This document shows positions 7,854 to 17,074 of a stretch of DNA of 20,073 nt, piece after piece. Within the stretch, counting starts at the first letter, position 1, and the number at the start of each line of letters is the position of its first letter. The notes beneath the pieces were generated by a model. It searched no databases and had not been told where the DNA came from. It saw only the letters and a program-made list of their open reading frames with translations. The DNA lies in NCBI GenBank assembly GCA_023807065.1, contig JAJJLU010000753.1:1-20073 (forward strand), given 5' to 3'. This stretch comes from Isotricha intestinalis. Its lineage: Eukaryota > Ciliophora > Litostomatea > Vestibuliferida > Isotrichidae. The translations under genes and the position numbers were made by a program.

Positions 7854-9920
7854 TTAACTGTTTGTATTTTTTAAATTGATTTGAGGAATATTAATTAAAC
7901 TATCTCTCATAGGTTTTAAAAATTTCATTGAAAAATTTTTCAATAAATTCCTCTCTTCATTTCTTGTTTTTTTCTTATTATTATTTAAAATTTTAGAATT
8001 ACTTATTAATTTATTAACATAATATGTTTTTCCAATATTTTTCTTTTCTAGATTTTTAATATTGTTATTATTAAAATCAGTAGTTTGTAAACCAAACATT
8101 GGTTCATCACTAGAAGTTTGATATTGACTTAAACTTTGTTTTTTTACAATAATTTTTTTCCTTATTTTTGAAGGAGGAAATCCTCTTCCATTAGGAAATT
8201 TTGGAACTGATATTTTTGGTTTATTTTCTTTATTTCCATCTGTCATCATTAAAAAATTATTAAAATTAAAATCATCATTCTTATCATTTTCTAATTCCAT
8301 CACCTTTTTTTTCAAAGAATTGTTTGTTGAAATTAATTCATTTATTTTTTCTTCTAATTTAAATATTTTTTCCTCTGATTGATTTTTCATATTTTCAATT
8401 ATTTGTTGATTAGATTTAATTAATTGTTGAATAATAATATTATTATTAATATTAGTATTATTATTATTTATTTCTTCTTTTTGATTAAATTCATTTTTTT
8501 TTTCTTTTGATTTTCTACTTTTACTTAAGCTTTTTTCAGTAATTTCATTACTTGATTTAATTTTATCTAAAGTAAAACTTGATTTTGAACCAAAAGAATT
8601 ATTAGAACTACTACTTGAAATATCATTCATTTGAATTATTATTGTATTATTACTTTCTTTTTTTTTTAAAGCATTCTTTAAATTTAATATATTATTAGTC
8701 GACAATATCCTTCTATTCTGATGTTTAAAATCTGAGCCTTTTGATTTTTTTTCATATTTTTTTCTTGGAGTTCCGATTTCACTTCTATTTGGTTTTCCAT
8801 TATAATGTTCTAAGGAATTATTTGATGATTTTTGATTCCGAATTTTTTGAGAAATAGTTGAATCTAAATGACTACTACTTTTTTTTGTTTTTTTCATTTC
8901 TTTCTTTGAATTTTTTAAAGAATATATTATATCATTTGCTAAATTATTTATTTCAGAAGGAGAAAATGATTTTTCTGAATTTAAAGTTTTATTAAAACGA
9001 TTATTTTTTAAAAATTCAGCTATATTTAAACATGCTGTTTTAACTTGAGAATATTCTCTTCTATTAGTTCTAAAAATATGATTTGTTTGATTAATTTGAT
9101 CTTTTAAATCTCTTGAAGTTATATCTAATTCTTTTTCCATATCATTTTTGAAAATATTAAATTCTTCCATTAAAGAATCTTTTATTTTATTTATTTGTGA
9201 ATTATAATCAACTTGAATATTTGGAATTTTCTCTTTAACTATATTGATATCTGTATCTACGTTATTTTTTAATTCTTTTAATTTCATATCTATATAATTT
9301 ACATTTGTGACAAAAAAACTATCAACTAATTTAGATAAATTAGTAATTCTTGTTTCAGTTTCTTTTTTAAAATCTTTAAACATAATTTCTTCTTTTTGTT
9401 TAAAAATTTCAAATTGATTTAATTTTGTAATTGCATGTTCTAAGAATTCTTTTAAATTTTTATATTTACAATATTCACCAATATAACCAGAAACTATTAA
9501 ATTATTTAAATATATTTTATCATATTTAAAACAAGCATTATCTAAATCTTTTCTTATAGAACCTATTCTAACATCATTATCAATTATATGTTCGTTATGA
9601 TTTAAAATTGATTTTTCAATTCCATCAATTTTTTCGGTTTGAACTTTAATAAAACTTATTTGTTCAAACGTATGATTAGTCTTATCTAATATTATTCTTA
9701 TTTTATTTTCTAATTCTTTCATACTTGAAGTTATTTTATTATCAAAAAATAGTAATTTTTTTTCATAATTTTCATTAATATGAGTTAATTCTCTTGATAT
9801 TAAATTATGAATAAAAGGAACTAAAACACTTTTTTGGTTTTGACTAAATTCTGTGTCCAATCTAAAATAAAAACAATCATCTTCATAAGTAATTTTTGGG
9901 GAATCAGGACTTGAAGACAT
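7854..9920 (-). CDS. Coiled-coil protein of unknown function
   Basis: About 688 residues starting at the ATG at 9918-9920 (MSSSPDSPKITYEDD). The frame is open 31 codons further upstream to 10013, but that extension is AT-rich hydrophobic sequence typical of untranslated DNA here, so I reject the longer start. Residues about 40-340 are helical with heptad-like spacing of Leu/Ile/Phe and charged residues. A basic Ser/Lys/Asn-rich disordered stretch follows (about 340-480), then a short second coiled coil (about 495-560) and a basic tail. No catalytic motif, membrane segment or known domain was recognised. A cytoskeletal or scaffold role is plausible from composition only. It is transcribed in the same direction as the TAF2-like gene, with a 221-base gap. 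Confidence 0.7.
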   Translation of the reverse strand: MSSSPDSPKITYEDDCFYFRLDTEFSQNQKSVLVPFIHNLISRELTHINENYEKKLLFFDNKITSSMKELENKIRIILDKTNHTFEQISFIKVQTEKIDGIEKSILNHNEHIIDNDVRIGSIRKDLDNACFKYDKIYLNNLIVSGYIGEYCKYKNLKEFLEHAITKLNQFEIFKQKEEIMFKDFKKETETRITNLSKLVDSFFVTNVNYIDMKLKELKNNVDTDINIVKEKIPNIQVDYNSQINKIKDSLMEEFNIFKNDMEKELDITSRDLKDQINQTNHIFRTNRREYSQVKTACLNIAEFLKNNRFNKTLNSEKSFSPSEINNLANDIIYSLKNSKKEMKKTKKSSSHLDSTISQKIRNQKSSNNSLEHYNGKPNRSEIGTPRKKYEKKSKGSDFKHQNRRILSTNNILNLKNALKKKESNNTIIIQMNDISSSSSNNSFGSKSSFTLDKIKSSNEITEKSLSKSRKSKEKKNEFNQKEEINNNNTNINNNIIIQQLIKSNQQIIENMKNQSEEKIFKLEEKINELISTNNSLKKKVMELENDKNDDFNFNNFLMMTDGNKENKPKISVPKFPNGRGFPPSKIRKKIIVKKQSLSQYQTSSDEPMFGLQTTDFNNNNIKNLEKKNIGKTYYVNKLISNSKILNNNKKKTRNEERNLLKNFSMKFLKPMRDSLINIPQINLKNTNS

Positions 9921-10774
9921 ATAAATTTTTAAATTTTTATTTATAAATAATATATATATTTTAAAAAATAAAAAAGTAAAATGAAAAAATCTTATAAAAT
10001 AACTTATTTTCATTTTTTTTTTTTCTTTATTTTTTTCAATCTCATTTTTACAATATTATAATTTTTTTCATAATATTAAAAATTCTTCAAATACGAATTT
10101 TCAATTATTTTTTCAAAACAAATAGTACCTGATTTTTCATCAACGTTAGGATAATAAATTTTATTGAAAAAGTCTAATTGAAGATGATTTATAGGGATAT
10201 TATTCGGATAGTAATCCAAATTCCCTTAAAAAAAATGATATAAAAACTTAAATAAAAAATTAATTTTTTTTTTAAATTATTAAATCATTTATTAATTGAA
10301 AATTCTGACTATAAAAGAATTATTATCTCAATGTAAAAAAGAGGAGAAAGTAGAAATTAAAAAAACGAAAAATAAAATATATTATAATTATAAAAAGCCT
10401 TTTTTTTGATTTATTATGAATATTTTGAAAGAATTAATCAATATTAAATGGACATTCATTATATTTGAAATTAATAATAGTAAACTAAAGAATATTAAAA
10501 TTTATTTGTAAGTAGATTGAATTAAATATAAGAAATTGATTTAATATTGAAAAATGAAACTAGAAAAAACAATATATTCAATGACAATAAAATATTATCT
10601 TCAAAAATTGGAAAATAATTTTTTTAATAAAAACTATTTGAATTCCAATTTCATAAACTAAATTTTCCAAAATTCTAATAAAAAAGTTTAAATTTTGAAT
10701 TTTAAAAATTAAAATAAATAAATTTCTTATTATTTATTATTTAAATAATTTATCTATTCAAAATTGATTATTTA
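9921..10774. other. Divergent spacer with pseudogene fragment
   Basis: A gap of 854 bases between the starts of the coiled-coil gene (-) and the GRP170-like gene (+); both promoters must lie here. The left part contains the decayed E2 fragment at 10077-10225. The remainder (10230-10770) is AT-rich without a recognisable gene. It includes a 9-bp perfect inverted repeat, TTGGAAAAT at 10608-10616 with its complement at 10662-10670. Confidence 0.6.
10077..10225 (-). pseudogene. Decayed UBE2H-like E2 fragment
   Basis: The minus strand aligns with exon 2 of the intact E2 gene in this window (15592 onward). It begins with GGAATTTGGA after a T-run and AAG, matching the intron acceptor and exon start of the live gene. 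The following 93 or so bases match at roughly 80-85% by eye, covering the segment that encodes NK-x-Y-x-PNVDE and the catalytic Cys. The fragment has a CAA-to-TAA stop, a one-base insertion before AATAAA, a deletion of about 13 bases near its start and another of about 25 bases after the Cys, ending at a VFEEFL-like segment. Exon 1 and the acidic tail were not found. Several differences are silent third-base changes, suggesting divergence under constraint before decay. Confidence 0.85.
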
Positions 10775-13378
10775 ATGTCAAAAATTGTCCTCCTCTTCTT
10801 TATTTTATATTGTTCTTTAATAAATATTTCATTAGAAACTGCAATAGCCATTGATTTTGGAAGTGAATTCATAACAACAAGTTTAATTAAATCTAGAAAG
10901 CCAATAGAATTAATAGAAAATCCAATGTCTCAAACAAAAACAAATCAATATTTATCAATATCTAATCATGAAAGAGTATTTGGATATAATGCAAAAATAA
11001 AAATAACAAAAAATTCTCAAACTGTGTTTCATAATATGCAAGAATTTATAGGTAAGTCACCAAATTCTACAAAAATTGAAAATTATTTAAAAACATATTT
11101 TCAAAGTTATGAAATATTATCAGATAAAGAAACTCAACAAATAAGATTTAAAGTAAATTTTGCAGATAATGAATATTTATTATCATCAGAAGAAATAATA
11201 GCAATGATGTTAAAATATATAAAAATTTATTCTGAAAAATATTCTAAATCTGATATTACTGAATGTGTAATAACAATACCTTCATTTTATAATTATAAGC
11301 AAAGGCAAAGTTTAATTTCTGCAGTTGAATTAAGTGGAATGAGATTATTAAGATTTATTCATGATAATACTGCAGCAGCTATAAAATATTTTAATGATAA
11401 AAGATATACTAAAGAAGAACAATATTTTATGTTTTATAATATGGGAGCTTCATTCACTCAAGTTTCTCTTTTTTCTATTAGATCAACTTATGAAGGTAGT
11501 AAAAATGATATGACTGAAAATCAATATATTAAAGTTATTGATGAAGAAATAAATGAAAATTTAGGAGGAAGAAATTTTGATTATAATTTAGCTAAATTAA
11601 TTTATAAAAAATTTATGAAAAAACAATATAATAAAGATTTAAATAATGAAGAATTAAATAATATTAATAAAGATATTATTCAAAGAATTTTACCATATGC
11701 TTTAAAATATAAAGAAATGCTTTCTGCAAATAAGGAAATTCCAATTAAAGTTTTAGGAATAGAAAAAGGAAATGAATATGAAGATTTATTAACAAGAGAT
11801 GAATTTATAGAAATATCAACACCAGATTTTGAAAAAGTATATGAACCAATTAAATTAATTTTAGAAAGAAATTCAATAAAATTAGAAAGAATATCTCAAA
11901 TTGAATTTATTGGAGGTGGACATAGAATACCAAAAATAAAAGAAATTATTGGACAATTTATTCCAGAAAATAAAATGGGTGTACATACAAATGGTGATGA
12001 TGTTATATCATTAGGAGCAGGAATTTATACTAGTAATATATTAGGTATGAATACTTCAATTAAAGGAATGAAAAAAAAAATATTTTTAGAAAATAATGGT
12101 TATGCAATTGATACTAAAATTGAAATTGTTAATGTAAATTTAAAAAAAAATCAAAAATTCTGTGATGATGATTTAAAGGATTTAGCTTTAAATGAATGTA
12201 TTAGAAAAATTAATAAAAGTGCAATTATTATAAAAAAATTTAGTGAATTACCAGTTGAAAAATCTGTAAGTTTTTCTCATGATAGTGATTTTGAAGTAAA
12301 TTTATATCAAAATGGAGAAAAAATATTAAATGTATTAATAAATAAAATTAATAATGATGCTTTACCAGAATTAAAAAAAAAAAATCCAACTTTATTAGAT
12401 AAACTTTCAGATATAAGATTTAAAGTAATAGTTTCAATGGATAAATTTGGAATGATAACAATAAAGCCACATATATTATATAATGTAAATACTTATTATA
12501 CTTTAGTTAAACCAAGTGGAGGAGGAAAAATTGATATTAGATATATTAGTAAAGTTCCTGAAAAATTAGAAGAAAGTGAAATTGAGAAATTAATTGAGGA
12601 AATAAATAAAAGTAAAGATTATTCAAAAGATGATAAAACAAAATATACTAAAATTTTAAAAAGCGGTGATGTAAATAATAAATCTAAAATTGATAAAAGA
12701 ACTAAATATTTATATATTAAAGATGATAATTATCATCATGTTACACCATTTCCTTTTACAAAGGAACAAATTAATAAAGCTAAAATTATTTTAAAAAAAT
12801 TTGATGATTTTGAAAAAAAAAATTTAAAATTTGTTGAAAAGAAAAATACTTTAGAAAACTTTATTTATAGTAAAAGAGAATGGTTAAATAATAAAAATGA
12901 AAATAAAAAATATGCAAAAGAAGAAGAATTAAAAGAATTTGAAGAGAAATTAAATAATTTAAAATTATGGTATGATACGAATGCTGAAAATTCTGATATA
13001 AATTCAATAGAAGAAAAAATAAAAGAAGCAAGAGAATCATATAAAATTTTTTCAAAAAGAATAGAAAAAGAAAAAAAAAGGAATAATTCTATAAAATATT
13101 TTAATAGTGAATTAACAAGTGCTTTAAGACAAGGAAAAAATTGGATTTCTGAAAAGCCTTGGATAGAATCTTATTATAATACAACTTTCACAGATTATGT
13201 GAATGAATTAAAAAAATGGATTGATAAAATTGAAGAAGAACAAAATAAATTAAATGAATATGAAGAACCTATTTTTAATAAAGATGAAATGGATAAAAAA
13301 TTAGAAGAATTAAGAGCAGAAGCAAAAAAAATGAAAAATATTCAAAGACCAATTGTAACTGAAAAATCTGATTTATAA
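10775..13378 (+). CDS. GRP170/HYOU1-like ER Hsp70 chaperone
   Basis: An 867-residue large Hsp70 relative. Residues 1-20 (MSKIVLLFFILYCSLINISL) are a signal peptide. The ATPase domain follows directly: IDFGSEF (26-32) is the first phosphate loop, FYNMGAS (220-226) the second, and IGGGHRIPKIKE (379-390) the adenosine motif. A beta-type substrate domain and a long, charged, helical C-terminal extension (from about 600) match the GRP170 class more than BiP. The family acts in the ER lumen as a nucleotide-exchange factor for BiP and as a holdase for unfolded secretory proteins. The C terminus is EKSDL, which may be a variant retrieval signal in place of KDEL or NDEL. It is somewhat shorter than animal HYOU1. 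No intron is evident. The identity is well supported; retrieval by KSDL is inference. Confidence 0.88.
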   Translation: MSKIVLLFFILYCSLINISLETAIAIDFGSEFITTSLIKSRKPIELIENPMSQTKTNQYLSISNHERVFGYNAKIKITKNSQTVFHNMQEFIGKSPNSTKIENYLKTYFQSYEILSDKETQQIRFKVNFADNEYLLSSEEIIAMMLKYIKIYSEKYSKSDITECVITIPSFYNYKQRQSLISAVELSGMRLLRFIHDNTAAAIKYFNDKRYTKEEQYFMFYNMGASFTQVSLFSIRSTYEGSKNDMTENQYIKVIDEEINENLGGRNFDYNLAKLIYKKFMKKQYNKDLNNEELNNINKDIIQRILPYALKYKEMLSANKEIPIKVLGIEKGNEYEDLLTRDEFIEISTPDFEKVYEPIKLILERNSIKLERISQIEFIGGGHRIPKIKEIIGQFIPENKMGVHTNGDDVISLGAGIYTSNILGMNTSIKGMKKKIFLENNGYAIDTKIEIVNVNLKKNQKFCDDDLKDLALNECIRKINKSAIIIKKFSELPVEKSVSFSHDSDFEVNLYQNGEKILNVLINKINNDALPELKKKNPTLLDKLSDIRFKVIVSMDKFGMITIKPHILYNVNTYYTLVKPSGGGKIDIRYISKVPEKLEESEIEKLIEEINKSKDYSKDDKTKYTKILKSGDVNNKSKIDKRTKYLYIKDDNYHHVTPFPFTKEQINKAKIILKKFDDFEKKNLKFVEKKNTLENFIYSKREWLNNKNENKKYAKEEELKEFEEKLNNLKLWYDTNAENSDINSIEEKIKEARESYKIFSKRIEKEKKRNNSIKYFNSELTSALRQGKNWISEKPWIESYYNTTFTDYVNELKKWIDKIEEEQNKLNEYEEPIFNKDEMDKKLEELRAEAKKMKNIQRPIVTEKSDL

Positions 13379-13450
13379 GTTATTTAATTAAATAATCAAT
13401 CTTAATTATACAATATTTTCTTTAAATTAATATTTTTATATAAATAAATA

Positions 13451-14503
13451 ATGTCATCTTTATCAACTATTCATTTTGATTTAGAAAGTCCACCAACTTC
13501 TTTTAGAAGTGTTAGTTTAAATGTAAAAAAAAACAGATATGCTAGTCCAGATATGAAAGTTTTAATATCAAAATATAAAAAGAAAAAAATTAGGAAAAAA
13601 ATAAAAGAATTAATTCCTGATATAAAATCTAATTTTAAAACTATAAATATTTCAAATAAAAAAATAATTGAAGATAATAAAAAAGAATTTCCAAATATAA
13701 ATACATTTTCATCACCAAATTTATTAGATGTTTCACCAAAAACAAGAAATAATGCAAAAACTATAAATTTAAAATTAAATAATAACTTTTTTCGTTCTGG
13801 TTTTAAAACAAAAAATTATTCTATTAAACCACCATATAGAAATTTTATAAAAGAATATTTAAATGAATTAACAACTAAAAAAGGTCAAGCTGATTCAATA
13901 TATAAAGCTTTAAGTTTTAAAAAATTTCGTTTTCTTAATAATTTAAATGAATTTATTCATAGAACTGAAGGACCAAAAAGAAAAATAATGGTAGGTTTAA
14001 GTCCTTTTCCAATGAAAAATAAAAATTTAGAACTAAAAATTTCAGACCCAAATAATAATATTATTACATTATATAATAAATGCTTTCATTCACCTGCTAT
14101 TGGAGAAAGATATGAAAGACATATGAAAGAATTATTAAGATTAAAAAGTGTTATGAAAAATATTAAAGAAAAATATCCTGGTAAAAAAGATAAATATTCA
14201 TTTAGAATGTTGTCTAATTATTTATCTCAAAATGGTATATTTGATAAAAAGTATTATACTGAAAATTATTTAAGTAATTTTAGAGATTTTTTAGAAATTG
14301 ATTTTGATGTAAATCCACAAATATCATACAAAATTTTTTTACATGAAATTTTAAATGGAGATTATGATAAATATGTTTTAAATCCAATGGATTCTAATAA
14401 TTCTTCTTTAATTTATTATGAAACTCATCATCCAGAAACAGAAAGATTGGATAATGATTATATGCATCATAAAACAAATAGTGAAAAATTAAAAAAAAAT
14501 TAG
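13451..14503 (+). CDS. Basic protein of unknown function
   Basis: A 350-residue uninterrupted ORF, 72 bases after the GRP170-like gene on the same strand, starting ATGTCATC in an A-rich context and ending in TAG. The N-terminal third is very basic (KYKKKKIRKKIK near 42-53) and looks disordered. From about 120 to 320 the composition is more globular, with conserved-looking aromatic clusters such as KPPYRNFIKEYLNEL and FDKKYYTENYLSNFRDFLEIDF. There is no signal peptide, membrane segment or recognised catalytic motif. Codon usage matches its neighbours, so the gene is probably real, but I cannot assign a family. Confidence 0.65.
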   Translation: MSSLSTIHFDLESPPTSFRSVSLNVKKNRYASPDMKVLISKYKKKKIRKKIKELIPDIKSNFKTINISNKKIIEDNKKEFPNINTFSSPNLLDVSPKTRNNAKTINLKLNNNFFRSGFKTKNYSIKPPYRNFIKEYLNELTTKKGQADSIYKALSFKKFRFLNNLNEFIHRTEGPKRKIMVGLSPFPMKNKNLELKISDPNNNIITLYNKCFHSPAIGERYERHMKELLRLKSVMKNIKEKYPGKKDKYSFRMLSNYLSQNGIFDKKYYTENYLSNFRDFLEIDFDVNPQISYKIFLHEILNGDYDKYVLNPMDSNNSSLIYYETHHPETERLDNDYMHHKTNSEKLKKN

Positions 14504-14710
14504 TTAATTCAGGGAACATTTATTTGTTTTTTATATATATATATTTATTATTATTTGATTATGTAATTGTATGAAATAATAATTAATTACTTATTATTTC
14601 TATATTAAAATGAGTTTTTTAGGATAAAATGAATAAAAATTTAAAGAAACATTATATATGAATAAAAAATAAAATTATAAACCTAAAAATTTTTAATATA
14701 AATAAAAAAA
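14504..14710. other. Spacer with 10-bp inverted repeat
   Basis: A short AT-rich gap. GAAATAATAA (14573-14582) pairs perfectly with 14591-14600 across an 8-nt loop, about 70 bases after the preceding stop codon. A TA-dinucleotide run lies near 14532-14543. The hairpin could mark a 3' end, but it may be chance in this composition. Confidence 0.35.
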
Positions 14711-15142
14711 ATGTCAAAATTCTTTCAAATAATAATAATATCATGTCTGATAATCTTAATCACAAGTGTAAAAATGGAAAAAACAAAGAAAAAAAAACAA
14801 AAAATATGTAATAAGCTTTCAAGACCAATAAGAGAAATAGCAGATATGAAATCAGCAATAGCAACAATTCAAGAAGCAATTAATAATAAAACTTTATTAG
14901 ATTCAATTGATGAAACTTTAAGTGAAGAAACTGAAGCTTTATATAAATTATATAATGAATCTCTTGCTAATTTCACTAAAAGAGTTGCAATTTTAGATAA
15001 TTCTGTTCCTGCCACTTTATTAGATCAATGTAAAGCACTTTATGATACTATTGATCAATCAAATGAATCTTTGGATAATTTTAAAAATTTGACTAAAACT
15101 ACTCTTAAAACTCTTAAACAACTCTTTAAAGGAGATTTTTAA
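14711..15142 (+). CDS. Small secreted helical protein, unknown
   Basis: A 143-residue ORF with a clear signal peptide: SKFFQIIIISCLIILITSV forms the hydrophobic core, with cleavage probably around residues 19-22. A basic segment (KTKKKKQK) follows, and the rest is predicted mostly alpha-helical with Leu/Ile repeats. The mature part has two Cys (33 and 107), which could form one disulfide, and five N-glycosylation sequons (Asn 59, 82, 87, 118, 126), unusually dense for its size. No family was recognised. The start context AAAAAATGTC is the same as for the GST-like gene. It probably enters the secretory pathway as a secreted, granule or surface protein; that is inference from the signal peptide. 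Confidence 0.7.
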   Translation: MSKFFQIIIISCLIILITSVKMEKTKKKKQKICNKLSRPIREIADMKSAIATIQEAINNKTLLDSIDETLSEETEALYKLYNESLANFTKRVAILDNSVPATLLDQCKALYDTIDQSNESLDNFKNLTKTTLKTLKQLFKGDF

Positions 15143-15179
15143 ACAAGTCTTATTAAATTAATAAATATATTGAAAATTA

Positions 15180-15398
15180 AATCTTTATTTTTCTTTTTTT
15201 TTATTTTCTTAATATCCGTTTTTCACAATTATTCTTCTGTTTGAATGATTTCTTTTTTTTTTTGAAGGTTTAATTTATTATTTTTTTTATTTTTATTATT
15301 ATCGTTTTATTTGTTTTTATTTCTTTATTTTTTTTTAATATTTATTATAAATATATATATTATATTCGGCTAATTCTAAAAATAATAAAATTAAAAAA
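15180..15398 (+). promoter_or_regulatory. T-rich upstream region of the E2 gene
   Basis: The 220 or so bases before the E2 start are strongly T-rich on the coding strand (many runs of 6-12 T), then switch to A-rich just before the ATG at 15399. Such a T-to-A switch is a plausible upstream/5' UTR signature, but no specific promoter motif can be named. Confidence 0.3.
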
Positions 15399-16149
15399 AT
15401 GAGCAAACAAGCTGCACAAAATAAAAGAAAAGAAAGAGATGTTATGAAATTACTTATGAGTAATTATGAAGTAAGTTTAAAAGATGAAAATAACAAAAAT
15501 GATATATATGTATTATTTCATGGACCAAAAGATTCTCCTTATGAAGGAGTAAGTAAATAATATAATAAATATCATATAATTTAATTTTTAGGGAATATGG
15601 AAAGTTCATGTTTTATTACCCGAACAATATCCTTATAAATCACCTTCAATTGGATTTGTTAATAAAATGTATCATCCTAATGTTGATGAAAATTCAGGAT
15701 CAATTTGTTTAGATGTTATTAATCAAACTTGGTCACCAATGTTTGATTTAATTAATATATTTGACGAATTTTTACCTCAATTATTATTATATCCTAATCC
15801 TTCTGATCCTTTAAATGGAGAAGCTGCCAAATTATTACAAAGTGATCCTGAGAAATATAATAAAAAAATTAAGGACTATGTTAAAAGATTTGCAAGTGAA
15901 GATATTATAATTGATAAAGAAAAACATTCTAAGAATAATACAAAAAATGAAAATAATAATATTGAGACAAATGGGAATAACTGTAAAAAAGAAGATGAAA
16001 AAAAAAATGAAAAAAAAGTTGAAAATGAAAAAAATGAAAATAATAATGATAATGATAATAAAAATGATAGTGATAATGAGGATAGTAAATCTGAAGTAAG
16101 TTCTGTTCTTTCTAAACCTAGTTTAGATGATATTGATTTAGATGAATAG
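15399..16149 (+). CDS. UBE2H/Ubc8-like ubiquitin-conjugating enzyme E2
   Basis: Two exons, 15399-15548 and 15592-16149, joined in phase 0 to give 235 residues. The first exon is too short to stand out as an ORF but supplies the N-terminal helix and first strands ([19 protein letters not shown] onward). The UBC fold then shows [20 protein letters not shown], the HPN motif (78-80) and the catalytic Cys89 in [15 protein letters not shown]. The sequence around it is diagnostic of the UBE2H/Ubc8 class, as is [14 protein letters not shown]2 enzymes carry ubiquitin as a thioester and pass it on with an E3; in yeast and animals this class serves the GID/CTLH ligase. The C-terminal 70 residues are a Lys/Glu/Asn-rich tail ending in an acidic stretch, as in UBE2H. 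A decayed copy lies at 10077-10225. Confidence 0.93.
15549..15591 (+). other. 43-nt spliceosomal intron in the E2 gene
   Basis: The intron begins GTAAGT and ends TTTTTAG. Removing it joins GAAGGA to GGAATATGG in frame and restores the conserved YEGGIWKV segment of the E2 fold, which neither exon alone contains. It is the only clear intron in a coding region of this window. Confidence 0.93.
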
Positions 16150-16441
16150 ATTAAAAATAATTAAAATTTATACTTTAAAAAAATATGAAATTTTAAATGT
16201 AAATAGAAAGTATAAAGAGTAGGAAAAATAAATATTAATTTAATTTAAATAGCCTTTAATTGAATGATAAAAGTTATATTTATTTATTGATTAATTGGGT
16301 ATTTTTGAGAAATTATATAATTCAAGATTTTTAACATTATAATAAATTAAACAAAATCTTGGGTAATTTTTTTTTAGGGAAAATTTTAAAAACTTATAAA
16401 AAAAATATTAAAAAAATTAATAAAATAATTTATTTAAATTA
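16150..16441. other. Spacer before the Rab gene
   Basis: A 292-base AT-rich gap. CAAGATTTT (16323-16331) pairs with AAAATCTTG (16353-16361). Just after it, GGTAATTTTTTTTTTAGGG (about 16361-16380) looks like a miniature intron end or a complete tiny intron in the 5' UTR. Neither can be confirmed without transcript data. Confidence 0.3.
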
Positions 16442-17074
16442 ATGGGATGTTCATCTTCAAAAAATAACAAACCTCAAAATTCTTCTTTAAAAATACGTAA
16501 AGAAGGAAATGAAGAAGTTAAAATAAAAAAAGAAAAAAAAGACTTTGAAATAAAGTTAGTATTATTAGGAGATATAAACGTAGGAAAAACATCAATTGCA
16601 TTAAGATATTCTAAAAATATATATAAAGAAGAAGAAAAATACCTTCCAACAATAGGAGGAGCTTATACTCAAAAGAATATATTTTTATCAGATGGAATTT
16701 CTATTAAATTTCATATATGGGATACAAGTGGACAAGAACGTTTTAGAACAATGTTAAATTTATATTATCATGATGCTGAAGCTGCTATTTTAACTTATGA
16801 TATTACTAATGAAGAAAGTTTAGATTCTTTAAATTTTTGGATTAATGAATTAAAAAATAAAGTTGAAATTGATAAAATGATTTTAGCTTTAGCAGGAAAT
16901 AAATGTGATGAAGATGATAATAATAAAAGGAAAGTTGATGAAAGAAAAGGAAAAAAATTTGCTTCTGAACATAATATGATTTTTTATGAAACTAGTGCTA
17001 AAAATGGCACTGGTATTGAAAATTTGTTTTTGGATATTGCTAATCAGTTTTATGAAATGAAAAAAGAGAAATAA
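16442..17074 (+). CDS. Rab5B/ARA6-type small GTPase, N-myristoylated
   Basis: A 210-residue Rab-family GTPase with all G motifs: GDINVGKT (43-50), switch I Thr70, DTSGQ (94-98) with the catalytic Gln98, NKCD (153-156) and SAK (185-187). The protein starts MGCSSSK: Gly2 is a myristoylation site and Cys3 a likely palmitoylation site. The C terminus (YEMKKEK) has no Cys for prenylation. This combination is known from plant ARA6 (RABF1) and apicomplexan Rab5B, which act on endosomes and vacuolar or secretory traffic. The switch II motif is WDTSGQERF, with Ser replacing the common Ala. The Rab5-branch assignment relies mainly on the N-terminal lipid signal and the missing tail, so an independent origin in another Rab subfamily is possible. 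Confidence 0.88.
   Translation: MGCSSSKNNKPQNSSLKIRKEGNEEVKIKKEKKDFEIKLVLLGDINVGKTSIALRYSKNIYKEEEKYLPTIGGAYTQKNIFLSDGISIKFHIWDTSGQERFRTMLNLYYHDAEAAILTYDITNEESLDSLNFWINELKNKVEIDKMILALAGNKCDEDDNNKRKVDERKGKKFASEHNMIFYETSAKNGTGIENLFLDIANQFYEMKKEK

Noticed and set aside
9921..10013. 31-residue N-terminal hydrophobic extension of the coiled-coil protein
   Set aside because: It is AT-rich sequence with the look of a 5' UTR, and the downstream ATG begins an ordinary polar N terminus. A signal anchor remains possible but is less likely.
12861..13055. Minus-strand frame inside the GRP170-like gene
   Set aside because: Antisense of a Glu/Lys-rich helical coding region, giving only Leu/Phe/Tyr-rich translation; no independent support.
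15911..16099. Second + strand frame inside the E2 acidic tail
   Set aside because: A Lys/Met/Ile shadow frame of the low-complexity tail; the E2 frame is supported by the conserved domain.
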